This document shows, piece by piece, positions 7,574-14,509 of a stretch of DNA of 42,580 bases. The number at the start of each line of letters is the position of its first letter. The stretch's first letter is position 1. The stretch spans positions 1 to 42,580 of the forward strand of contig QMIW01000041.1 in NCBI GenBank assembly GCA_024434165.1, read 5' to 3'. The notes below the pieces were generated by a model that was given only the letters and a program-made list of their open reading frames with translations, had not been told where the DNA came from and ran no database searches. Source of the stretch: Chloroflexota bacterium (GTDB lineage Bacteria > Chloroflexota > Anaerolineae > Anaerolineales > Villigracilaceae). The position numbers and the translations under genes are program-made.

Positions 7574-8917
7574 CTACCTCTCCAGCAGCCCCAGCACCAC
7601 CGGCAGCAGCTGCTTCTTCCGGGAAACCACGCCGGGGGCGTCGCGCGTGCCGTCGCCGAGCGGGGGATAGGGCAGGTCGTTGAGGATGGGCGGATAGTCC
7701 GACGAGACCAGCAGGCGGCTGGAACCGCGCACCACGTCGGTGACGAGCAGCATGGCAAAGTCGAGACCGCGTTTGTCGCGTAATTCGTTCAATGCTTTAG
7801 TGAGCGGCTCAAGATGCTCGGAGAGCTGCATCAGGTCAGTGACTTCGGCTTGGGCGATGGCGAGTTTGAAACCGCCTGCTTCGTAAGGCTTGATGTCCGT
7901 GCTGACCACATCCTCCGGCTTGCGGTTGGAGAGTCCCGCGCCCGCCGAGAGGACGGCTTTTCCAAAGGATTCGACCGTCTCGCCTTTGAGCGGACTCCCG
8001 CCGACGAACGCCCAGCGCGCCAGCCGTTCGGCGGCAGCGCGGTCGCGCGCTGTCGTGGTGGGAGAGGTCAGGATCAGCGTATCAGATAAAAGTCCGGCAA
8101 GAAGCGCGCCTGCAAGCGCCGGCGGGGCGGAGAGTCCAGCCTCCGCAGTCTGCTCCGTCACCAGCGTCGAGGTCGAGCCGACCACATCCACCGTGAAGCG
8201 AATCGGCTGATGCGTGTAGGGATTACCAAGGCGATGATGATCCAAAATCTCCAGCAATTCCGCTTCCTCCAGCGCAGCGATGGACGGGCGCGGCTCGTTG
8301 TGGTCAACCAGGATGATTTTGAGGCGCGGCGGGTTGAGCAGGTTGCGCTGGCGGGCAATGCCGAGGTAGAGGCCGTTTTCGTCCACCACCCAATAGTCGT
8401 CTATTTCGTCGCGCAGGATGCGGTTGAGTGAATCGCGGATGTGCGCATTGGCTTGAAACTTTGGCACGGCGGTGTTCGCCGCATCTTTGCACGGCGCAGA
8501 CATCATCTCGCGCACGGTGGTATCGCCGGGGCGCGGACCGAGCACCTCGGTGAAATAGGTAAAGAGGCTGAAACCGTTGATGATGCCGTATGGCGTGCCG
8601 TCATCGTTGACGATGGGGGCGAGTCCGCCGGTGCGGCTGGCGAGCGTCCATGCCATGCCGAGTTGGGCGTTGGGGGGAAGGCTGTCGAGCCGCTGCATGA
8701 CGGATTCGAAGCGCGGTGAGGCGTCGGTGAGGAGGAACGGCGCTTCCAAACCCAAAGTTTTCAATACCCATGAGGTCTGGGCATTGAGCGCTCCGGCGCG
8801 CGCGGCAACGGTGTTTACTCCGTCCCGTTCGCGCAGCAGCCAGGCGTATCCCATCGCCGAAGCGATGGAGTCGGTATCGGGGTTGATGTGTCCTATGACG
8901 TAGATTTGGTCGGGCAT
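7574..8917 (-). CDS. ppaC: Family II Mn-dependent inorganic pyrophosphatase with inserted regulatory (CBS) region
   Basis: Hydrolyses pyrophosphate to phosphate in the cytoplasm, pulling biosynthesis forward. At 447 residues it is about 140 longer than the plain family II enzyme (about 310). The DHH-phosphoesterase motifs are present: GHINPDTDS (about 9-17), DHNE (about 205), DHH (226-228), and the C-terminal SRKKQ substrate-binding motif (about 433). The extra segment (about 65-190), with repeated LAPIVNDDGTPYGIINGFSL-like and DDYWVVDENGLYLGI stretches, fits a pair of CBS domains, which in relatives make the enzyme adenine-nucleotide regulated. The ATG at 8917 has GGAGACC upstream and a TATAAT-like -10 at 8958-8963. 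Confidence 0.93.
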   Translation of the reverse strand: MPDQIYVIGHINPDTDSIASAMGYAWLLRERDGVNTVAARAGALNAQTSWVLKTLGLEAPFLLTDASPRFESVMQRLDSLPPNAQLGMAWTLASRTGGLAPIVNDDGTPYGIINGFSLFTYFTEVLGPRPGDTTVREMMSAPCKDAANTAVPKFQANAHIRDSLNRILRDEIDDYWVVDENGLYLGIARQRNLLNPPRLKIILVDHNEPRPSIAALEEAELLEILDHHRLGNPYTHQPIRFTVDVVGSTSTLVTEQTAEAGLSAPPALAGALLAGLLSDTLILTSPTTTARDRAAAERLARWAFVGGSPLKGETVESFGKAVLSAGAGLSNRKPEDVVSTDIKPYEAGGFKLAIAQAEVTDLMQLSEHLEPLTKALNELRDKRGLDFAMLLVTDVVRGSSRLLVSSDYPPILNDLPYPPLGDGTRDAPGVVSRKKQLLPVVLGLLER

Positions 8918-8958
8918 TCGTTCATGGTCTCCGGGGTTTCGTGAATACAGCGAGGTGA

Positions 8959-10629
8959 TTATATCTCGCCTTTTTCGACCATGGCTAAAAAGACCCGCAC
9001 GATTCCGGGGTCGAAGTGCCTGCCAGACTGTTCGTTGAAGTACGCGATGATTTGCTCGCGCGACCAGGCTTTATTGTACGGGCGGTCGTGGCTGAGCGCG
9101 TCCCACACATCTGCGACGGCGAAGATGCGCGCTGAGAGCGGAATTTCCCCGCCTTTCAGCCCGCGCGGGTAGCCGGTGCCATCCCATTTTTCGTGATGGC
9201 AGTACGGAATTTCAACCGCCTTGCTCAGGAAAGGAATGCGCGAGAGGAGTTTGTACGCCGTCTCCGGGTGCTGTTGGATAATGGCGCGTTCCTCTGGCGT
9301 GAGCCTGCCCTTTTTGTGAAGAATCTCGTCGGGGATGCTGATCTTGCCGATGTCGTGCAGGATCGAGCCGCTGCGAATGTCTTCGAGCGCCTCGCCGCGG
9401 ATGCCGATCTTCTGCGCGATCTTCAGCGTGTGTTCCGTCACGCGGCGGGAGTGACCTTCGGTTTCCTTGTCGCGCAGTTCGAGCGCGCGCGCGAATCCCT
9501 CCAGCATGGATTCGTAGGCTTCCTCCAGTTCGCGGGTGCGCTCCTGAACGCGGTCTTCGAGCTTCAGGTTCAGTTTTCGCAGTTCACCCTCCAGTTCCTT
9601 AAGGGCGGTGATGTCGTGTGAAATGTAGACGCGCCCGACCATTTCCTTGCTGGAGTTGTAGATGGGCCAGACTGTCAGTTCGTAATAGATCTGTTTCTTG
9701 TTCAGTTCAAAACAGGCTTCGGTGCGGGCGTATGAAACCTGGGTATACATCTTGATCGGAATGGGGAAGTTGTCGAACACCTTTTTTGCGGATTGCCCGA
9801 TAACGTCGTTGGCTTTCCTGTCCAGCAGGGCAAGCATGGCTTGGTTGATATCCACAATGAGATTTTGTTTGTCGAGGATGACCACCGGGTCGGCAAGCGC
9901 CTCGAAGACCTTTTCCCTTCCGATCGGGACCACCTCGAAGATGCGGAAGCGGAACAGCCCCCAGGCAATGATGATGTTTCCCAGCGCCGCCAGGAACGGA
10001 TAGGCATCCCGTTCCGGCGCGATTTTCACGCCGAGCAGCGTAAACACCGTCCCTGCAATGGGGATGGAAAAGCCCAGGAGGATGACCAGCAATTGGGCGC
10101 GGTACAAACCGTGAGGTCGTATGAGGCGGCGGAAGAGGATCGAAAGTCCCCACGCCATGATGGCGTAACTATAGAGGGCATATCCGTACACCGCCAGCGC
10201 CGGATCATAAGCCAGTTCGGCGAAAGGATGCGTGCCCAACAACGTCGAACTGCCGTAAATCCAATGATGGAACCCGTCGGTGATGAGCAGAAGCGTGAAC
10301 ACGGCAGGCGCGAACAGCGAAGCCGCAAACGCCAGCCGCGGGTTGCGAAGGCGGTATTCCGTAAACTGCACGGCAAAGACGGGGAGCGCGATCAGAATCA
10401 GGTTTGCGCTCAACCACTGAAAGCCGTCCCAGAAGATTTTATCCTCCAGGTCCGGGGAAATCAATTCAAGGATGAAGCCTGAAATCCACAGGAATTGCCC
10501 CAATACATACCAGCCAAAGGCGAGCGCCCCCTGTGCGCGGCGTTTCTCCCAAACGTAGTATAGGATTGCAAGGGAAAGCAGAAGCGAGACGAAGTATGGA
10601 ATTAAGTAGGTTGTTTCGACAAGGTTCAT
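8959..10629 (-). CDS. Membrane 7TM-PAS-HD-GYP phosphodiesterase
   Basis: A 556-residue probable cyclic di-GMP phosphodiesterase. Residues 1-230 hold about seven hydrophobic helices of the histidine-kinase-associated 7TM sensor type. A PAS-like domain follows at about 240-345 (ADPVVILDKQNLIVDINQAM), then a short coiled coil (about 345-375), then an HD-GYP domain (about 380-550). The catalytic signature is intact: HSRRVTEH, HDIGK (about 425-429), HHEKWDGTGYPRGLKG with GYP at about 486-488, and FAVADVWDAL. The ligand sensed is unknown. It is the first gene of the minus-strand run leading into ppaC, MNT-HEPN and xdhC, 41 bp before ppaC. A TATAAT -10 lies at 10659-10664. Confidence 0.93.
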   Translation of the reverse strand: MNLVETTYLIPYFVSLLLSLAILYYVWEKRRAQGALAFGWYVLGQFLWISGFILELISPDLEDKIFWDGFQWLSANLILIALPVFAVQFTEYRLRNPRLAFAASLFAPAVFTLLLITDGFHHWIYGSSTLLGTHPFAELAYDPALAVYGYALYSYAIMAWGLSILFRRLIRPHGLYRAQLLVILLGFSIPIAGTVFTLLGVKIAPERDAYPFLAALGNIIIAWGLFRFRIFEVVPIGREKVFEALADPVVILDKQNLIVDINQAMLALLDRKANDVIGQSAKKVFDNFPIPIKMYTQVSYARTEACFELNKKQIYYELTVWPIYNSSKEMVGRVYISHDITALKELEGELRKLNLKLEDRVQERTRELEEAYESMLEGFARALELRDKETEGHSRRVTEHTLKIAQKIGIRGEALEDIRSGSILHDIGKISIPDEILHKKGRLTPEERAIIQQHPETAYKLLSRIPFLSKAVEIPYCHHEKWDGTGYPRGLKGGEIPLSARIFAVADVWDALSHDRPYNKAWSREQIIAYFNEQSGRHFDPGIVRVFLAMVEKGEI

Positions 10630-10658
10630 GTTGCGGGCGTAATGGTTTGGGTGGCGAT

Positions 10659-10664
10659 ATTATA
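10659..10664 (-). promoter_or_regulatory. Putative -10 element of the HD-GYP gene
   Basis: TATAAT on the minus strand, 29 bases upstream of the ATG at 10629. The possible -35, TTCCAA at 10682-10687 with a 17-base spacer, is a poor match. Confidence 0.4.
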
Positions 10665-10694
10665 TCTCTCCGTTTATTGGATTGGAACATCCAC

Positions 10695-10730
10695 GAAAAA
10701 AGACGCGAGCCTTAACCTGCCCGCGTCTTT
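10695..10730 (-). terminator. Rho-independent terminator after the Mo-hydroxylase gene
   Basis: On the minus strand AAAGACGCG pairs with CGCGTCTTT around a 14-base loop and is followed by a run of T. It lies 24 bp past the stop at 10754. Confidence 0.85.
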
Positions 10731-10753
10731 CTGGACCTCGAACCTGATTCGGT

Positions 10754-13700
10754 TTACTGACGGTGGATCGCCCTCCAGACTCTTTCCGGCGTGGTCGGGA
10801 TGTCATCCACGTTGACGCCGAGGGCGTCCAGAATGGCGTTTCCAACCGCAGGCGCGACCCCGTCCATTGGAATCTCGGCGACGGCTTTCACACCAAACGG
10901 ATGGCTCGGCTCGAACGTCTCGACGAAGATGGTTTCGAGTTCGGGCATTTCATCCGCGCGGAAGATGTGATAGCGGTCAAGGTCGCGTTCGTAAGCCGCG
11001 CCTTTTTCGTCGTAGCGCATCTCTTCGCACACGGCGTAGCCGAGCGCCTGCGTCATGCCGCCTTCGATCTGCCCCGAAGCCGTGAGCGGATTGACAATGA
11101 CGCCCGAATCCACCGCCATCACCAATTTATCCACTGTGACTGCGCCCGTTTCCATATCCACGGTCACTTCGGCGAACTGCGCCGCAAACGGCGGAGGCGA
11201 CACGGGCGAGACGTAACTTGCCACGCCCATGATCTGTTCCTGGTTGTTTTTGTGGAGCGTATCGAGCGCAATCTCCGCCAGGGAAATACTGTCTCCGTTT
11301 GGAGCGATTGCCTTGCGGTCAGCCAGTCGAATGTCGCCAGGTTGAAGGTCAATCACCTGACCTGCGGCTTTCGACTTTTGACTTAGTATCGCTGCCGCGC
11401 GGATTTTGATTCGCTCCGCCGCGATCTGCGCCGCTTTGGTTGCCGCCGTTCCAGAAATGTACGTCGTGGAAGAAGCGTACGCGCCTTTATCGAACGGCGT
11501 GAAATCGGTATCCGACGAATAACAGATGATGTCCTCGACGGGAACGCCCAGCACCTCCGCCGCCATTTGCGCGAGGACGGTATCCGACCCTGTTCCCAGG
11601 TCTGTCGCGCCGACCAGCAGGTTGAACGAGCCGTCGTCATTCATCTTGATGGATGCGCCGCCCATGTCGAGGTAGGGGATCGCCGTTCCCTGCATCACCA
11701 TGGCAACGCCAATGCCTTTGCGCTTGTAGCGCAAACCTTTGGTTTGCGCGCGCAAGTCAGAGACTTGCGCTACGCGCCACTCTTCATTCCCGAACTTCTG
11801 ATCCCAGCCAATTGCCGCCTTGCCCTGCGCCACGCATTGCTCCAACCCGACGGTGTGAATGATTTCAGGCCGCGGCTCGCGCCCTTCGTTCCATGCAGTG
11901 GAGAAGGGATGATACTCGCCAGGGCGGATGGCGTTCTTCAAGCGGAACTCGATCGGGTCGAAGCCCATTGCGCGCGCGATTTTTTCCATGTGACGGTCGA
12001 GGGGCCAATATCCCTGCGGCACGCCGTATCCGCGGAACGCGCCAGCGGGGGGCGTGTTGGTGTAAACCACATCTGCATAGAAGCGGATGTTCGGCGCTTT
12101 GCGATACTCGCCGTCGCCGACATACAACGCCATTGCCTTGTGCCCCGTGTTGCCTGTGACGGTCAGCGCGTGGCAGCCGTACGCGCCCGTATCGGAGAGG
12201 GCGTACATCTCGTTCGCGGTGATCGTCCCGTCCCGCTTCACGCCCGTCTTCATCTTGATTCTCATCGGGTGCCTTGACCTTGCGCCGATGAATTCTTCCT
12301 CTCTCGTGTACTCGTAGATGACGGGTCGTTTGGTGGCGATGGTCAGATGCGCGGGCACGTCTTCCATCAGCACTTCCTGCTTGCCGCCGAAGCCGCCGCC
12401 GATGCGCGGTTTGATGACGCGGATGCGCTTCACGGGCAGACCCAGCACAGGCGCAAGCATTCTTCGGACGTGAAACGGAACCTGCGTGGACGTGCGAATC
12501 ACGAGGCGGTCGTCTTCATCCCAATACGTGACCGCCACGTGCGGTTCGATGCTCACTTGCTGCACCTTCGGCACTTCGTACTCGGCTTCGAAGATTTCGT
12601 CCGCTTCGGCGAAGCCTTTGTTCACGTCACCGATGTCAATGCGGATGTGCGCGGCAAGATTTTTATCGGGGTTCGAGTCGGCAAAGTTGACGTATTCAGG
12701 CTCATCGTGGATTTTGACCGCATCGGGTTTCATCGCCTCGCGCGAATCCAAAATGGCGGGCAGGATTTCATATTCCACGTCAATCAACGTCAATGCCTTC
12801 TCTGCGATTTCAGGAGTCTCCGCCGCGACGAATGCCACGCGGTCTCCGACAAAACGAACCTTGTTATCCAGCGAGAACGAATCCAACGGACCAGGGATCG
12901 GGTCCGACTGTCCTGCTGTGGAATAGACCACGCGCGGAATGTCCTGCCAGGTCAGCACGGCGGCGACGCCCTTCAACGCTTTGGCTTTGCGGGTGTCAAT
13001 GCGTTTGATCCGCGCGTGGGCGTGCGGCGAACGCAGGACTTTCGCATACAACATGCCGCGCATGTCCAAATCTGCGGCGAAGGCGGGTTTACCCTGCACC
13101 AGTTTGATGGCGTCCACCTTCTTTTCGGGCTTGCCGACGGTTTGCCACGTCTGCGTTTCGGGCGTGACGACAACTTTGGGTCGAGTTAAAACTGCGGCGG
13201 AGGGAGAGGCGGTTGATTCCCCCGAAGGAGAATCAGGTTGAGGCGCCCCAAAATCCCAATGAACAGAGGTTACATCAATCGGTTCGTCTCCGCGCATGAC
13301 CGCTGCCGCTTTCATCACCGCCTGGACAGGTTTGAGATACCCCGTGCAGCGGCACAACACGCCCGCAATCGCCTCGCGGACTTCCGCTTCGCTGGGGTTC
13401 GGGTTTTTATCCAGCAGGCTTTTGGCGGCGAGGATTTGCGCGGGCGTGCAGTACCCGCACTGGATCGCGCCCGATTCGACAAATGCTTTTTGCAGGGGAT
13501 GAAGACCATCGGTCTTTCTCCAGCCCTGTTCTGGGTGCTCGCCCAGCGCCTCGATCGTGGCGACGGCGTGACCCTCCGCCTGCGCCGCCAGCATCGAACC
13601 TGCGTTGACGGGTTTGCCATCGAGCAGAACCGTATCCGCGCCCGTCAACCCGTGCTCGTCACCGAACTTCACGCCGTGAAAACCCAATCCGCGCAGGGCG

Positions 13701-13771
13701 GCGAGCAGGGTCGTGGACGGGGGAGCGTCTATGGCGTGTTCCATTCCGTTGATTTTAAGGGTGATGTTCAT
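10754..13771 (-). CDS. Fused Fe-S/molybdopterin subunit, xanthine dehydrogenase family
   Basis: A 1,005-residue molybdenum hydroxylase in which the small Fe-S subunit (about 1-160) and large Mo subunit (about 205-1005) are joined by a Ser/Pro-rich linker. Such enzymes hydroxylate purines or other N-heterocycles with water. The Mo half has GGGFGGKQ (about 458-465), AGAFRGYGVPQ (about 577) and a late Glu in VAEIPMDGVAPAVGNAI. The helical-domain [2Fe-2S] ligands are present: Cys105, Cys108, Cys140 and Cys142. The ferredoxin-like cluster's Cys are gone: VKFGDEHGLTGADTVLLDG has Asp38, Thr43 and Asp46 where Cys are expected, and the fourth site is also lost near Gly58. Residues 667-682 are an in-frame REP insertion. 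The FAD subunit is absent here; one is encoded at 21070-21828. Substrate not determinable. Confidence 0.93.
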   Translation of the reverse strand: MNITLKINGMEHAIDAPPSTTLLAALRGLGFHGVKFGDEHGLTGADTVLLDGKPVNAGSMLAAQAEGHAVATIEALGEHPEQGWRKTDGLHPLQKAFVESGAIQCGYCTPAQILAAKSLLDKNPNPSEAEVREAIAGVLCRCTGYLKPVQAVMKAAAVMRGDEPIDVTSVHWDFGAPQPDSPSGESTASPSAAVLTRPKVVVTPETQTWQTVGKPEKKVDAIKLVQGKPAFAADLDMRGMLYAKVLRSPHAHARIKRIDTRKAKALKGVAAVLTWQDIPRVVYSTAGQSDPIPGPLDSFSLDNKVRFVGDRVAFVAAETPEIAEKALTLIDVEYEILPAILDSREAMKPDAVKIHDEPEYVNFADSNPDKNLAAHIRIDIGDVNKGFAEADEIFEAEYEVPKVQQVSIEPHVAVTYWDEDDRLVIRTSTQVPFHVRRMLAPVLGLPVKRIRVIKPRIGGGFGGKQEVLMEDVPAHLTIATKRPVIYEYTREEEFIGARSRHPMRIKMKTGVKRDGTITANEMYALSDTGAYGCHALTVTGNTGHKAMALYVGDGEYRKAPNIRFYADVVYTNTPPAGAFRGYGVPQGYWPLDRHMEKIARAMGFDPIEFRLKNAIRPGEYHPFSTAWNEGREPRPEIIHTVGLEQCVAQGKAAIGWDQKFGNEEWRVAQVSDLRAQTKGLRYKRKGIGVAMVMQGTAIPYLDMGGASIKMNDDGSFNLLVGATDLGTGSDTVLAQMAAEVLGVPVEDIICYSSDTDFTPFDKGAYASSTTYISGTAATKAAQIAAERIKIRAAAILSQKSKAAGQVIDLQPGDIRLADRKAIAPNGDSISLAEIALDTLHKNNQEQIMGVASYVSPVSPPPFAAQFAEVTVDMETGAVTVDKLVMAVDSGVIVNPLTASGQIEGGMTQALGYAVCEEMRYDEKGAAYERDLDRYHIFRADEMPELETIFVETFEPSHPFGVKAVAEIPMDGVAPAVGNAILDALGVNVDDIPTTPERVWRAIHRQ
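11726..11773. repeat. REP-like double hairpin inside the Mo-hydroxylase gene
   Basis: Forty-eight bases beginning GTA and ending TAC. Two hairpins lie side by side: GCGCAAACC/GGTTTGCGC with loop TTT, then GCGCAAGTC/GACTTGCGC with loop AGA. The length is a multiple of three, and it is read in frame as 16 extra residues (667-682, VAQVSDLRAQTKGLRY) between the conserved stretches before and after it. It shares the GTAG-CTAC ends and the CAAGTC/GACTTG core with the palindromes around the transposase at 13816. Confidence 0.8.
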
Positions 13772-13782
13772 TGGGGCTCCTT

Positions 13783-13810
13783 GTAGAACAAGTCTATAGA
13801 CTTGTTCTAC
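13783..13810. repeat. REP palindrome, downstream side of the transposase gene
   Basis: A perfect 28-base palindrome with GTAG at each 5' end and a GACTTG/CAAGTC core. It lies between the transposase stop (13816) and the start of the Mo-hydroxylase (13771), just upstream of that gene's GGAG ribosome-binding site. Confidence 0.85.
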
Positions 13811-13815
13811 TTGTG

Positions 13816-14469
13816 CTACAACAGATTGGGATTGATGTAAGTATACGCCCAGTCTTGCCAGTTCTCAACCAATCCCGCCTTGACGGGGTTGTTAGCGATA
13901 TACTCCAAAATTCGCGTAAACTCTTTATCATTCCGCACCACATGATCGTAACTTTCGTGCTGCCAGAATGCACCTTTACGCCCAAGTAATTTTGCGCAGG
14001 CATACCCTGTTCGCCCTTTGAGTAAACGCATGGTATGACTCACGGCGGTGTAGTGTTTTCCATCGCTTAATGGCGGCGGTTCAGGGATGTCCTGTTGATC
14101 TATCAACAGATGACAATGATTACTCATCACGCAATAGGCGTGTAAACGATAGTTGTCGGGATGCAGCGCACGGAGTTCGCGGGTGACAATTTCCGCAAAT
14201 CGTGGTTCTGCCAGCCAGCGCGGACCATCCTTGGGATGATCAAGCAATGCGTCGAATCGAGCGAAGTGACGTTTTTGCGCTTTATAGCGTTCCTCACGCA
14301 GTTCGTTCCCTTTGAATTTTCCAGATAGCGAGCGTTTTTTGTTCTCGTATTCCTCCTTTAGTTTTTTCCAAACCTCGACAGGCAGGCTTCCTGCCAGCCG
14401 AAAGGTGATGAAGTAGGTGGCGTTGGGAAGATGGTAGTGGGGGAGGTTACGCTGGAAGAATTCGCTCAT
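13816..14469 (-). CDS. REP-associated tyrosine transposase (RAYT, Y1/HUH family)
   Basis: A 217-residue single-strand DNA transposase-like protein of the IS200/IS605-related RAYT group, which is thought to mobilise or maintain REP palindromes. The HUH motif is in MSNHCHLLI. The catalytic Tyr is probably in GAFWQHESYDHVVRND, followed by the family's ILEYIANNPVKAGLV. The N-terminus PHYHLPNATYFITFRL is also typical. Start 14469 (MSEFFQR) is preferred over 14490, because the longer frame would begin inside the upstream palindrome. Palindromes lie directly on both sides (13783-13810 and 14482-14509), so gene and REPs form a REPtron-like unit. It appears intact. Confidence 0.92.
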   Translation of the reverse strand: MSEFFQRNLPHYHLPNATYFITFRLAGSLPVEVWKKLKEEYENKKRSLSGKFKGNELREERYKAQKRHFARFDALLDHPKDGPRWLAEPRFAEIVTRELRALHPDNYRLHAYCVMSNHCHLLIDQQDIPEPPPLSDGKHYTAVSHTMRLLKGRTGYACAKLLGRKGAFWQHESYDHVVRNDKEFTRILEYIANNPVKAGLVENWQDWAYTYINPNLL

Positions 14470-14481
14470 AAGTTCGATTGC

Positions 14482-14509
14482 GCAGAGCAAGTCTATAGAC
14501 TTGCTCTAC
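14482..14509. repeat. REP palindrome, upstream side of the transposase gene
   Basis: A 28-base palindrome with one mismatch in its outer arms. The 24-base core (14484-14507) is perfect and shares the CAAGTCTATAGACTTG centre with the 13783 copy. It begins directly at the stop codon of the M16 peptidase (14510) and ends 12 bp before the transposase start. Confidence 0.85.

Noticed and set aside
12347-13189. Long plus-strand frames opposite the Mo-hydroxylase
   Set aside because: They are antisense shadows of a strongly conserved coding frame, with His/Arg-rich low-complexity translation.
10754-13771. Selenium-dependent xanthine dehydrogenase
   Set aside because: The fused layout and SsnA partner are suggestive, but no selenium-labile-cofactor genes (selD, yqeB/yqeC-type) are seen in the window, so this cannot be claimed.
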